From JAUUZQ01 sp964538375 (GTDB lineage Bacteria > Bacteroidota > Bacteroidia > Bacteroidales > GCA-2748055), in contig CAZIFQ010000018.1 of NCBI GenBank assembly GCA_964538375.1, positions 1 to 62,291 of the forward strand: DNA of 62,291 bases. Reading direction: 5' to 3'. The notes under the pieces were generated by a model. That model did not search any database, had not been told where the DNA came from, and worked only from the letters and a program-made list of their open reading frames with translations. A program made the translations under genes and the position numbers. Position 1 is the first letter of the stretch; each line of letters opens with the position of its first letter. This document shows positions 1-10,100 of the stretch, one piece after another.

Positions 1-625
1 TCACTTCCTCTTTTGCTTCTTCAGCAGGAGCTTCAACTTTAGCTTCAGGAGCTTTCGCTTCTTCTTTTACCTCTTCAACAGGTGCTTTTTCAACTACAGG
101 TGCTTCATCCTTCGCTTCAGCTACGGATGACTCTTCAGCTTTTGCTTTTTCTTCTTTTTCAATAAGATCTGATTTCATTTTAGCAATCTCTGCAGCCCTG
201 TCTTCCTTAATCTTCGATTCTGCTTCAAGGCGTTTCTTTGCAGAACTGTCTTTATCAGCGCTAAGCTGATCAACCTTTGTTTGCACTTTGGCTTCTTTTT
301 CCACCATCCAGATTTGGAAACGCTTTTCAGCTTCCGCTTCATCGAAGGCTCCTTTTTTCACACCCTCTAAGAGGTGCTTTTTGTACAATACTCCTTTATA
401 GGAGAGGATAGCTCTACATGTATCTGTAGGTTGAGCGCCCTTTTGTAACCATTCCAATGATTTGTCAAAGTCCAATGTAATGGTGGCAGGATTAGTGTTG
501 GGATTATACTGTCCCAATTCTTCAATAAACTTACCATCTCGTGGCGCCCTGCTATCAGCGGCTACAATAGAAAAAATTGTAGCAAATTTACGACCTCGTC
601 GTTGTAATCTGATTTTTACAGGCAT
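1..625 (-). CDS. rpsP: 30S ribosomal protein S16 with long charged C-terminal extension (3' end outside window)
   Basis: S16 binds 16S rRNA during assembly of the small ribosomal subunit. The reading frame opens with MPVKIRLQRRGRK, the S16 signature start, and the S16 fold covers about the first 80-110 residues. The frame then runs on through a Lys/Glu/Ala-rich, probably helical or disordered tail with repeated A-P-V-E-K/E-E-A-K blocks until it leaves the window after 208 codons without a stop. Plain S16 is about 80-90 residues; long acidic-basic tails are known in Bacteroidota S16. The start follows a good promoter and the N-terminus matches the family exactly, so I trust it. The true C-terminus is not visible. 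Confidence 0.93.
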   Translation of the reverse strand, partial: MPVKIRLQRRGRKFATIFSIVAADSRAPRDGKFIEELGQYNPNTNPATITLDFDKSLEWLQKGAQPTDTCRAILSYKGVLYKKHLLEGVKKGAFDEAEAEKRFQIWMVEKEAKVQTKVDQLSADKDSSAKKRLEAESKIKEDRAAEIAKMKSDLIEKEEKAKAEESSVAEAKDEAPVVEKAPVEEVKEEAKAPEAKVEAPAEEAKEEV

Positions 626-669
626 ACTCTTAAATTTTAATTAAAAACTATTTTCATAAAATGTGGCTG

Positions 670-700
670 CAAAGGTAGTATTTATACGTATTTATACAAA
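670..700 (-). promoter_or_regulatory. Bacteroidota-type promoter for rpsP
   Basis: Read on the minus strand, TTTG (697-700) is followed after exactly 19 bases by TACCTTTG (670-677). This matches the Bacteroidota -33/-7 consensus TTTG-N19-TAnnTTTG. It leaves a leader of roughly 40 bases before the rpsP start. Confidence 0.75.
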
Positions 701-713
701 GATTTAAAAGAAA

Positions 714-1514
714 TTAATGTGGAAGACGATAAGATAATCCAGTACCGATGAAAAAATCAGGCGAAGAGGACGTTACACCTATACCACCGGAGATGTCATA
801 TTGAAGATTTGGTAAGATCAAAAATGTAAATCCACCATCTACCATGTTCACAAATTCTCCATCACCAAAATTTCCAAATGTCTCTGCAAAAATGCCTATT
901 CGTTCGGCAAGTCCAATCCCCGCGACAAGGGAGTATATTTTTGCAGGAGCTGCATCATTATCGGTCCATTCAATGCCCAGATTATAGCCCAGGGAAAATT
1001 TAGATGACAATGTATGTGAAGCTACAAAGATCAACTGGGGTACCGCATAGTCTGTTGAAAAGTCAGTGTTAAAAAGGGAGGTCTGCACGTGCACAAGCAA
1101 TGCCATTTCAGGAATCCATCCTTTTTGTTCGGTCAGGTTTATCTTAGCCCCCAATGTTGTTGGACTGACTCCTTGTTGCATCACAGCTATAGCTGGAAAA
1201 TCTGTCACGTATGTCTTGACAGTGCTGTAATCCATGGCCATCCGGAGTTCCATCCCCTCAAATATCCCAAAACGGAGGAGAGTATCTCCATAGTTTACTT
1301 CTTTTTCAGTATTTAATTGCTGTGAATTGTATGTGTATGTGAATCCTGTTTCAATTTGCAGTGTATGAAGAGGGACAGATATCGAAGATTCCGTCTGATC
1401 AGGACGATCAGTTACTAAATCATCCGGTTCTTCAATATTCTGAGCTGAGACACCAGCAAATATAAGACCGAAAACCAGGAAAAGGAGCGAAGCATAGGTT
1501 TTATTAAAACTCAT
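714..1514 (-). CDS. outer-membrane beta-barrel, phenol_MetA_deg-like transporter
   Basis: The protein is about 266 residues and starts with a clear signal peptide (MSFNKTYASLLFLVFGLIFA, cleaved near GVSAQ). An LVTDRPDQTESS segment follows, then QIETGFTYTY and a run of alternating hydrophobic strands ending in an aromatic-rich terminus. The TDRPDxTES start is typical of the Pfam phenol_MetA_deg family of putative outer-membrane channels, whose substrates are mostly unknown. An upstream ATG seven codons earlier would lengthen the signal peptide awkwardly, so I prefer the inner start. It stands alone between rpsP and the divergently read dnaE. The barrel assignment is good; the substrate is unknown. 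Confidence 0.7.
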   Translation of the reverse strand: MSFNKTYASLLFLVFGLIFAGVSAQNIEEPDDLVTDRPDQTESSISVPLHTLQIETGFTYTYNSQQLNTEKEVNYGDTLLRFGIFEGMELRMAMDYSTVKTYVTDFPAIAVMQQGVSPTTLGAKINLTEQKGWIPEMALLVHVQTSLFNTDFSTDYAVPQLIFVASHTLSSKFSLGYNLGIEWTDNDAAPAKIYSLVAGIGLAERIGIFAETFGNFGDGEFVNMVDGGFTFLILPNLQYDISGGIGVTSSSPDFFIGTGLSYRLPH

Positions 1515-1797
1515 CAGGTAATATTTTGATGTCAATAAATATAATATTTCTATATGAAACAGGCAGAGATAGACTTTGTTCTGCCAAACCTAGACTTATA
1601 AAAATAAAATTCACCTTGCCATTCCAAAATACACACAGCTCCGGAAAGGCGTTTTTCGCCGACTATCCCTTAAAATTACTTATCAACATCCTTCTCATAT
1701 TCCATAAAATTGCTTAGTTTTATATATTCAATAATTTTTCCTTATAGGCCTGGTATTTAGATGATTAAGTTGTAGGGAGAATAAGAAATCAGTGACT

Positions 1798-4700
1798 ATG
1801 TTTTTAATATACGACACAGAGACCACCGGACTTCCCCTTCGCAACAATGCTCCTATAGAAGAGTTAGATAACTGGCCAAGAATTGTTCAAATTGCATGGC
1901 AATTACATGATAAATCCGGAGCCCTGGTTAAGCAGGAAAACTTTATCATCAAGCCAGACGGATTTGAAATACCCTATTCTTCCGAGAAAATTCATGGCAT
2001 CTCCACAGCAAAAGCAACTGAAGCAGGTGTTCCTTTAGTGTACGCGATAACGCAGTTTGCTGAAGCAATTAAAAGCGCTAAGTATATCATTGGACACAAT
2101 GTAAAATTTGACATTAATATCACCGCTGCAGAATTTCTCAGAGCGGGGGTGGCAAATGATTTGTTACAAAAGCCACATGTATGTACAATGGAATTGACCC
2201 GTGAATTCTGTCAGCTTCCCGGTGGCAGAGGAGCAAAATTCAAGTCACCAAAGCTTAAGGAGCTATATTCCATCCTGTTTTCTGAAGGTTTCCCTGAAGC
2301 ACACAATGCTTCGGCCGATGTAAATGCAACAGCCCGTTGCTTCTTTGAGTTATACCGCCAAAAGATTATAAGTCAAGAGCAACTATCTGTATCCACAGAA
2401 GATTACCGTGCGTTTATAGAAAAGAACCCTTCAAAAATCGCTTCTTTTGAAATCGATCTTCAATCAAATTTTAATACAACAGAAGATGTTCCTGGAGAGT
2501 CACCTGGAGCTTCGAATGATTCGTCAGTAATGGCTGATGAGGATGTGGCTATGGATGAGATTCCATTTTGCCATCTACATGTTCATACTCAATATTCCAT
2601 TCTGGATGGTGCGGCAAATATTCCATCAATGATTAAAAAAGCCGTAAACGATGGGATGAAAGCCATTGCCATCACTGATCATGGAAATATGTTCGGTGTA
2701 AAGGAATTTCACAACGAAGCAAAAAAACGGGGTATTAAGCCCATACTTGGCGTGGAAGCATATGTTGCCAGGCGTTCGAGAATGTCAAAAAAAGACAAAA
2801 ATCAGGATGGGAGCGACCACCTGGTTCTCCTGGCAAAATCAAAAGTGGGATACCATAACCTGGTCAAACTGGTGTCATTTGGCTGGACAGAAGGTTTTTA
2901 TTACAAACCCCGCATTGATTTTGAATTACTAAAAGAGTATCACGAAGGTATCATTGTTTCAACAGCATGCCTGGGAGGTGTTATCCCTCAAGCAATCATG
3001 AACCGCTCAGTTGATGAAGCGGAGAAAATAATGCTGGAGTATAAGGAGGTTTTTGGCGACGACTTCTATCTTGAACTGATGCGTCACCGAACAAATGATC
3101 CCGAAAAAGACCGCCTTGTTTTCGACGACCAGGTCTTTGTAAACAGGACGCTTATAGAGTTGGGTAAGAAACATAATATAAAATGCATTGCCACCAACGA
3201 TACGCATTTCATCAATGCTGAAGACGCTGATGCACATGATCACCTCATCTGTTTAAGTACAGGGAGAGACCTGGATGACCCCACAAGGATGCGCTATACC
3301 CGACAGGAATGGTTCAAGACTCAGGAAGAAATGAGAGAGCTTTTCAGTGACCTTCCCGAAACCTTGTCAAACACCATTGAAATAGCAGAAAAGGTCGAGG
3401 ACTATGAATTAAGCTCCAAGCCCATAATGCCTCTTTTTGCCATTCCGGATGACTTCGAAAATGAAGATGAATATCTAAAACATCTGTCGATGAAAGGGGC
3501 AGAAAAAAGATATGGTACAATAGATGATGAACTCCAGGAAAGGATGGATTTTGAACTGAGCACCATCAAACGTATGGGATTCCCCGGATATTTTCTAATC
3601 GTCCAGGATTTCATTCGTGCCGCACGTGATATGGGTGTTTCAGTTGGCCCTGGACGAGGATCTGCTGCAGGATCCGCTGTTGCATATTGCCTTGGTATTA
3701 CAGATATTGATCCTATAAAATATGACCTTCTGTTTGAGAGGTTTCTGAACCCGGATCGTATTTCAATGCCTGATATTGACATCGATTTTGATGAAGATGG
3801 CCGTGACCTGATATTGAAGTGGGTAGTTAAGAAATATGGACAAGATGCAGTGGCACATATCATCACTTTTGGTACCATGGCTGCAAAAATGGCCATCAGG
3901 GATGTGGCGAGAATTCAAAAGTTACCACTTTCCGAAGCCGACAGACTGTCCAAATTAGTACCGGATAGACCCGGTACAACACTGAAATCAGCTTATGAAG
4001 AGGTTGAAGAGCTGCGAAAAGAGAGAAACTCCACCAATCCCTTGGTAGCCAATACACTCAAATTTGCTGAGACTCTTGAAGGATCTGTCAGGCACACCGG
4101 TTTACATGCCTGCGGTATTATTATTGGAAAAGACAACCTCGCTGAACATCTTCCTGTCTGCAAATTAAAAGATGCTGAGCTTCTTGTAACACAATACGAC
4201 GGGAAGCATGTGGAAGACGTTGGGATGCTGAAGATGGACTTTCTTGGTTTGAAGACCCTTTCAATAATAAAAGATGCTGTTATCAATGTGAAAGAATCGA
4301 AAGGCATTGATATTGATATCGACAATATTCCCATGGATGATGAAGCAACTTTTGAGCTATATGCCCGTGGTGATACAACAGGCTTATTCCAGTTTGAGTC
4401 TGTCGGAATGAAGAAATACCTTCGTGATCTGAAACCGAACCGGTTTGAAGACCTGATCGCCATGAATGCCCTCTACAGGCCAGGACCCATGGAATATATT
4501 CCAAGTTTCATAAGGAGGAAACATGGAAAAGAGAAAATTGTATATGACATTCCGGTGATGGAAGAGTACCTTAAAGACACCTATGGAATTACAGTTTACC
4601 AGGAGCAAGTGATGCTTCTATCACGTAAACTAGCCGGTTTCACAGGCGGACAGGCTGACTCTCTCAGGAAGGCGATGGGCAAGAAGATCAAGAAGATGAT

Positions 4701-6054
4701 GGATGAGCTCAAGGTGAAATTCGTTGAGGGGTGTCAGAACAATGGATATGAGAAGCAAGTCATTGAGAAAATATGGAAAGACTGGGAGGCATTTGCGCAG
4801 TATGCTTTTAACAAATCTCATTCCACGTGCTATGCATATGTTTCCTATCAAACAGCATACCTAAAGGCACATCACCCGGCTGAATTTATGTCAGCTGTTC
4901 TCAGCAGAAACATCTCTGATATAAAAAAAATAGGATTTTTCATGGACGAGTGTCGCAGGATGGAGATTTCTGTTTTGGGTCCTTGCATCAACGAGAGTAA
5001 GCTCAAATTCACTGTAAACAAAGAGGGAGACATCAGGTTTGGACTGGGAGCCATAAAAGGAGTTGGTGAAGCAGCGGTAGAGTCAATTATTGAGGAAAGA
5101 AAAACCGACGGACATTTCACCAATATCTATGATTTCGTTGAACGAAACAAACTTCAGGCAGTCAACAGGAAAAATATGGAAGGATTGGCTATTGCAGGAG
5201 CATTTGACACTTTTAAGAGTTTTAATCGCAGACAATACATTGAAATTGAAGAAAACGAACCATCCTTTATTGAAAAATTAATAAAATACGGAAATAAGAT
5301 ACAGTATGAGAAAAATACTCCTCAGCAAAATTTATTTGGGGAGATGAACCAGGAAAGCATTACCAAGCCGGAACCTCCCGATGTTGAAGAATGGCACCTC
5401 CTGGACAAAATAAACCAGGAAAAAGAGCTTATTGGTATGTACCTGACTGCTCATCCTCTTGACAGATACAAGGTAGAAATTGATTCTTACTGCAACACAA
5501 ACTTGCACCATCTTCAGGACCTCAAACCATTGGTTGGCAGAGATTTCACATTCAGTGGAATGATAAAAACAGTTAGAGATACCGTGGATCAGTGGAGAAA
5601 CAAACCTTACTTACTGGCGGTACTGGAAGATTTCACTGAGTCCTATACCCTAAGATTACGAGGGGATGACTACGTGAAATTCAAACAATATTTCTCTCCG
5701 GAAGTCGCATTATTAATCAGGGCAACTGTAAATGAATGGAAGCCCAAAGATGAACCAGGAAAGGTAGTCTACTCAGTGAAAGTAAAACACATCACCTTGC
5801 TCGCAGATGTTAGAGAAAAGATGGCCAAGGCGGTCCACATAAATATTATGCTGAAAGACATTACTGAAAAAATGATTTCCGAGCTTGAAAAGTATACCAT
5901 CAGCGGAAAAGGGAAATTATTGAAAGTATCCGTTACTGATGATGAAAGCAAGCTGAAACTTGACCTGTTCAGCCGTAACAGGCAAGTTGAGTTGAGTGAT
6001 GAATTATTGGCATATTTAAAAAATGCACCAGAAATGGATTTCAGGTTGGAGTGA
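1798..6054 (+). CDS. dnaE: DNA polymerase III alpha subunit with fused N-terminal DnaQ-type proofreading exonuclease
   Basis: Replicative polymerase of 1418 residues. Residues 1-200 form a DEDDh exonuclease: YDTETTGLP holds the first D and E, HNVKFD the third acid, and HNASADVNA the final His and Asp. A linker of about 50 residues leads to a PHP domain from about 257 with HLHVHTQ, ITDHGN, GVEAYV, STACLGG and ATNDTH, so all its metal-binding motifs look intact. The polymerase core carries GPGRGSAAGS near 617 and the catalytic PDIDIDFDEDGR near 657; a helix-hairpin-helix and OB region follow. DnaE of about 1160 residues lacks the exonuclease, and fusions like this occur in other Bacteroidota. 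A GTG six bases upstream is a weaker start than this ATG. trxA follows. Confidence 0.95.
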   Translation: MFLIYDTETTGLPLRNNAPIEELDNWPRIVQIAWQLHDKSGALVKQENFIIKPDGFEIPYSSEKIHGISTAKATEAGVPLVYAITQFAEAIKSAKYIIGHNVKFDINITAAEFLRAGVANDLLQKPHVCTMELTREFCQLPGGRGAKFKSPKLKELYSILFSEGFPEAHNASADVNATARCFFELYRQKIISQEQLSVSTEDYRAFIEKNPSKIASFEIDLQSNFNTTEDVPGESPGASNDSSVMADEDVAMDEIPFCHLHVHTQYSILDGAANIPSMIKKAVNDGMKAIAITDHGNMFGVKEFHNEAKKRGIKPILGVEAYVARRSRMSKKDKNQDGSDHLVLLAKSKVGYHNLVKLVSFGWTEGFYYKPRIDFELLKEYHEGIIVSTACLGGVIPQAIMNRSVDEAEKIMLEYKEVFGDDFYLELMRHRTNDPEKDRLVFDDQVFVNRTLIELGKKHNIKCIATNDTHFINAEDADAHDHLICLSTGRDLDDPTRMRYTRQEWFKTQEEMRELFSDLPETLSNTIEIAEKVEDYELSSKPIMPLFAIPDDFENEDEYLKHLSMKGAEKRYGTIDDELQERMDFELSTIKRMGFPGYFLIVQDFIRAARDMGVSVGPGRGSAAGSAVAYCLGITDIDPIKYDLLFERFLNPDRISMPDIDIDFDEDGRDLILKWVVKKYGQDAVAHIITFGTMAAKMAIRDVARIQKLPLSEADRLSKLVPDRPGTTLKSAYEEVEELRKERNSTNPLVANTLKFAETLEGSVRHTGLHACGIIIGKDNLAEHLPVCKLKDAELLVTQYDGKHVEDVGMLKMDFLGLKTLSIIKDAVINVKESKGIDIDIDNIPMDDEATFELYARGDTTGLFQFESVGMKKYLRDLKPNRFEDLIAMNALYRPGPMEYIPSFIRRKHGKEKIVYDIPVMEEYLKDTYGITVYQEQVMLLSRKLAGFTGGQADSLRKAMGKKIKKMMDELKVKFVEGCQNNGYEKQVIEKIWKDWEAFAQYAFNKSHSTCYAYVSYQTAYLKAHHPAEFMSAVLSRNISDIKKIGFFMDECRRMEISVLGPCINESKLKFTVNKEGDIRFGLGAIKGVGEAAVESIIEERKTDGHFTNIYDFVERNKLQAVNRKNMEGLAIAGAFDTFKSFNRRQYIEIEENEPSFIEKLIKYGNKIQYEKNTPQQNLFGEMNQESITKPEPPDVEEWHLLDKINQEKELIGMYLTAHPLDRYKVEIDSYCNTNLHHLQDLKPLVGRDFTFSGMIKTVRDTVDQWRNKPYLLAVLEDFTESYTLRLRGDDYVKFKQYFSPEVALLIRATVNEWKPKDEPGKVVYSVKVKHITLLADVREKMAKAVHINIMLKDITEKMISELEKYTISGKGKLLKVSVTDDESKLKLDLFSRNRQVELSDELLAYLKNAPEMDFRLE

Positions 6055-6075
6055 TAAACTTTTTAATTAGTTTTG
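6046..6075 (+). promoter_or_regulatory. probable trxA promoter overlapping the dnaE stop region
   Basis: TAGTTTTG (6068-6075) fits the TAnnTTTG -7 box, and a TTG (6046-6048) lies 19 bases upstream at the -33 position. The -33 part lies inside the last codons of dnaE. This suggests trxA can be transcribed separately from dnaE. Confidence 0.5.
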
Positions 6076-6113
6076 CGTTAGTATTAGACGGTAATAATAT
6101 AAATATTGAAACT

Positions 6114-6431
6114 ATGGCATTAGAAGCGACTGACAGCAATTTCGAAGAATTAGTTCTTCAATCAGACAAACCTGTAATTGTTGATTTTTGGGCAGAATGG
6201 TGTGGTCCATGCAGAATGGTTGGTCCAATTGTGGAAGAAATTGGAGCAGACTTTACAGGAAAGGCAGTCACAACAAAACTTGATGTAGACAGCAACCCCG
6301 GAGTAACACAAAAATATGGAATCAGAAATATCCCAACTATTCTTTTCTTTAAGAATGGCGAAGTAGTGGATAAGCAAGTAGGTGCTGTACCAAAAAGCAC
6401 TTTAGTTAGTAAACTGGAACCACTTTTATAG
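6114..6431 (+). CDS. trxA: thioredoxin
   Basis: A 105-residue cytoplasmic disulfide reductase. It has the classical active site WCGPC at about residues 29-33, the cis-proline motif IPTILFF, and the D/K positions of the thioredoxin fold; the length is standard. A longer reading to the dnaE stop exists but would add a non-conserved hydrophobic leader. The start MALEATDSNF, just behind a good promoter, is the natural one. The tail is followed by a hairpin terminator. Confidence 0.95.
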   Translation: MALEATDSNFEELVLQSDKPVIVDFWAEWCGPCRMVGPIVEEIGADFTGKAVTTKLDVDSNPGVTQKYGIRNIPTILFFKNGEVVDKQVGAVPKSTLVSKLEPLL

Positions 6432-6452
6432 TGAGTTAAACAATATTTTTTT

Positions 6453-6508
6453 ACCGCAGCTGAAACGAAAATTTATATTTCTGAATCAACTGCGGTTTTT
6501 ATTTTTTT
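6453..6508 (+). terminator. rho-independent terminator after trxA
   Basis: ACCGCAG (6453-6459) pairs with CTGCGGT (6490-6496); TGA/TCA extends the stem after a mismatch. The stem is followed by a T-rich run. The large AT-rich loop of about 25 bases makes it slightly unusual. Confidence 0.6.
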
Positions 6509-6511
6509 GCT

Positions 6512-7129
6512 ATGATAAAAAAGATTTGTGTGTTCGCTGCCTCCAGCCCCGGAATATCAGACCAATACCTTGATGCGTCGCGGATAATGGCGAGTATTCT
6601 TGTGAAAAATAAAATTTCTATGAGTTACGGAGCCGGCTCAGTGGGTATCATGGGAGCCATGGCAGATTTGATGTTGGAACAGGGAGGAAATGTATCGGGA
6701 GTTATACCTGGCTTTATGAAAAATATGGGATGGGCGCATCCTCACCTTAAGGAGATGATTGTGGTAGACACCATGCACGAACGAAAAGAATTGATGATCG
6801 AAGGGGTAGATGCAATTATAGCCACGCCTGGAGGAGTTGGAACCTTAGAAGAGCTGCTGGAGGTAATTACCCTGAAGCAATTGGGACAGTTTCTAAAGCC
6901 AATCATCATACTAAACACCAATAATTTTTATGATCCGCTGTTAGAGCATTTCAAAGTAATGGTAGAACAAAACTTTATGAGGCCACTTCATGGCAGCATT
7001 TGGCGTGTTGCATCAGAACCGTCAGAGGTATTGAATTTGATTGAAGAAGAGCCTGATTGGGACCCTTCAACCATAAAATATGCTGCTGTTGAAGCAAATA
7101 TTGGACGCGTCAGAACTTCCGACCAATAA
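6512..7129 (+). CDS. LOG-family protein (TIGR00730, possible nucleoside 5'-monophosphate phosphoribohydrolase)
   Basis: A 205-residue Rossmann-fold protein. The family motif PGGVGTLEELLEV is present near residue 107, and the upstream ERKELMIEGVDA block supplies the conserved Arg. LOG proteins (often misnamed lysine decarboxylases) cleave the N-glycosidic bond of cytokinin-type or other nucleotide monophosphates; the bacterial substrate here is not predictable. The N-terminus CVFAASSPG resembles the usual CVFCGSS. It lies directly behind the trxA terminator, and its last 20 bases overlap the end of the convergent sensor gene. Confidence 0.88.
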   Translation: MIKKICVFAASSPGISDQYLDASRIMASILVKNKISMSYGAGSVGIMGAMADLMLEQGGNVSGVIPGFMKNMGWAHPHLKEMIVVDTMHERKELMIEGVDAIIATPGGVGTLEELLEVITLKQLGQFLKPIIILNTNNFYDPLLEHFKVMVEQNFMRPLHGSIWRVASEPSEVLNLIEEEPDWDPSTIKYAAVEANIGRVRTSDQ

Positions 7130-10100
7130 CAAGAATATCGTCTACCTGCTCCATTGCACCTCTCCATCTTTCAATCGTCTCATCAAGTATATTACGCTGT
7201 TCTTCAATCGATTTGCTAGCAATATGAACCATTAACTCCTTCATATTCTTAGACTTGAATTTCTTCAGTTTATCACCCCCAAACTGGTCTGCATATCCAT
7301 CTGAGAACAGGTAAATGACATCTCCTTTTTGAACGGCAACTTCCTTAGTTGTAAATATTTTTCCATCATTGTCAATCGACTTGCCTATTGCTTGCCTGTC
7401 TGCTTTTGTCTCTATTAATTCTCCATCACGTATCAGGTACATCGGATTATATGCACCTGCATATTCAATGATATTACTTTTAGTATCATAAGCAATAAGA
7501 GCGAGGTCCATTCCATCCATCACATCTCCAAGTGCACCTTCCTGGTGAAGCGTCCCAATCACTTCTTTATTCAGCTCTTCCAAAATTTTAGCAGGTTCAA
7601 GAATACCATACTGGTTAACTATTTTGTTCAATGAGTTATGCCCAATAATAGACATAAATGCTCCCGGAACACCATGACCAGTACAGTCAACAGCTGCAAT
7701 AAACTGTTTATTCCCCGCTTCAGTAAACCAATAAAAATCACCACTTACAATGTCCTTTGGCTTAAACATAATGAATGTATTCGGGAAAGGTGATTTCGGA
7801 GGGAGAATGGCAATTTGTATCCTTTTTGCATACCTGATACTATCGGTAATATCTTTATTCTTCTCTGTAAGTTCCTCTTTCTGAGCCACAACTTCAGCAG
7901 TCCTGTCTTTAACCTTATCTTCCAGGATTCTATTCTCCTTAAGCAAAGCTCTTTCCCTCACTTTGATATAGGTAAAGATTATAAATCCAACGGTCAGCAC
8001 ACAAGACATAATAAACCACCATGTCAAGTAAAATGGAGGCTTTATATGAAAGCTGAGTGCAATTGGCGGATCATTCCATATTCCATCACTATTTTTCGCC
8101 TTCACATAAAAGGTGTATTTCTTCGGTGGAAGAGCCGGATAGTTAACCTGTGTTTGATTGCCTGGTGGACGCCAATCCGGATCAATGCCCTCTAACCTAA
8201 TCTGATATTGCACTGCATCGGGATTAAGAGAAATACATCTATAGTCAAAAATCAGGGAATTCTGACCATGCTGTAGAGACATATTTTCTTCAATGGGGTA
8301 GGATTCATAATTTACCAGCAATCCTGTAATATGAGTCAAGGGCTCCATAACGCTTCTTGATTTCAAGCTCGGATTATATTTAGTTATTCCTATTACAGTA
8401 CCGAACCAAACATTCCCTTCATTGTCAAGGCAAGTGGCGTTTCTATTGGTTTCAATGCCAACAAAACCGCTCTTCTTATTGAAGCCATAAATTTTGTCAT
8501 CTTCTTGTAAATATTTATTCAAGCCCTTGTTTGTGCCGATGTAAATATTATTATTCTTATCGCAGTTCAGTAGATTAATAAGGTTTGCCAACAATCCGTT
8601 ATTAACAGTTAAATGTTGTGTTATTTTTTCCGAAGAAGGATCATAAGCCAATACTCCCCTGCCTTCGGTTCCAATCCAAATAATTCCATTATTATCCTCT
8701 ACAAAACAAGTTGGTGAAATATTCATACCCAGGTCAGGACTAACAAACTCCGTACTATCAATAATTGTAATTCCTTTGCCTTCCATACCTACCCATATTC
8801 TGTCTTTTCTATCAGCGTAGACTGAAGAAATTTTATTTCCAGCCAATCCACTTCCCTGGGTAAGTTTATCGAATTTGCGATTATCGATTTCATAATAGAT
8901 CAAGCCATCGAGTGTCCCGATCCATAAATTATTTTCATTGTCAATACATTGAGCCGTAATAGAATTCAAGTTAATATTGCTGTTTATTCTTGGGTCATAG
9001 TTAAAACGACCCGAAGGAGCATAAGTAAAAATTCCCTGACCGTCGGCTGCAATCCAGATACTCCCATTTTTATCTTCATTTATAAAATGTACCTTTTCTC
9101 CCTTGAGCTTTTCAAAATCGTTGATATGTGAACCCTGCTCATCGATCTTCAAAATAGAAATACCCTGGTTTGTTCCAATCCAGAATGAATTATCTGACAT
9201 TTGCTCGATGGCCCATGTCTGAGGATGTATGAGTCCGTCTTCGTCAAAATAAGACACGAAATAGTCACCTTTGAACGCACACAGGCCATTCTCATGAGTT
9301 CCAAAGAGCACATTCCCTTCTTTATCCTCCATTATCGCCCAGATTTTCTTTCCGGGCATGCCATTTCGGTGATCAAAAATCTTTACATTATTTTCCGTGT
9401 CAATTCTTAATACCCCGCCTCCCCAGGTCCCAACCCAGATATTACCATATTTATCTTCAAACAATGCACTCACCCAATTTGTACTCATCCCCAGCTTAAT
9501 CAAATCATACATCTTGGTATCATCCCTCCCTGGTTCATACTCATACAAATCCCCACGAAAAGTTCCAAACCAGAAGTTATCCCGACTATCCTCCAGGATT
9601 GATGTAGTATTAAAATACCTGGGAAGCCCATTTAGTACCAGGTTATCAAATTTCGTACTGTCATAATTATACTTTTTCACTACCAGGTCTGTCACAAAGT
9701 GTAAGATTCCATCATTTGAAATCATACTACTTAAAACCCTATCAGAAAGCCTGCTTCCAGTAAACTTCTCGTATTTCAGCGCTTCAATATCTGCTGATGG
9801 ATTCTCGATTACGGCAGCACCTGACCCATCGGAAGTAAACCATATACGTCCGTCTGCATCTTCAATAATGGAAGTTATAGTCGTTTTGAAAATTAATTCA
9901 GATTCAAGAAATATTTGAAATTCTTTTCCATTATATCGGGTAATCCTTCCCCCGTCATGACCAAACCATATATTTCCAAATTCATCCTCACAGATGGCCC
10001 TTACTCCATTTTCTGCCATTCCATCCTCTGCTGTATAATTAATGAACTCCAGCCCATCGAAGCGTGTCACGCCCGCCTGGGTTCCCAGCCAAAAATTATC

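Noticed and set aside
3402..3896. 164-codon open frame on the minus strand inside dnaE
   Set aside because: It is fully antisense to a conserved polymerase region, is rich in Ser/Arg/Pro as expected for a complementary frame, and has no recognisable domain.
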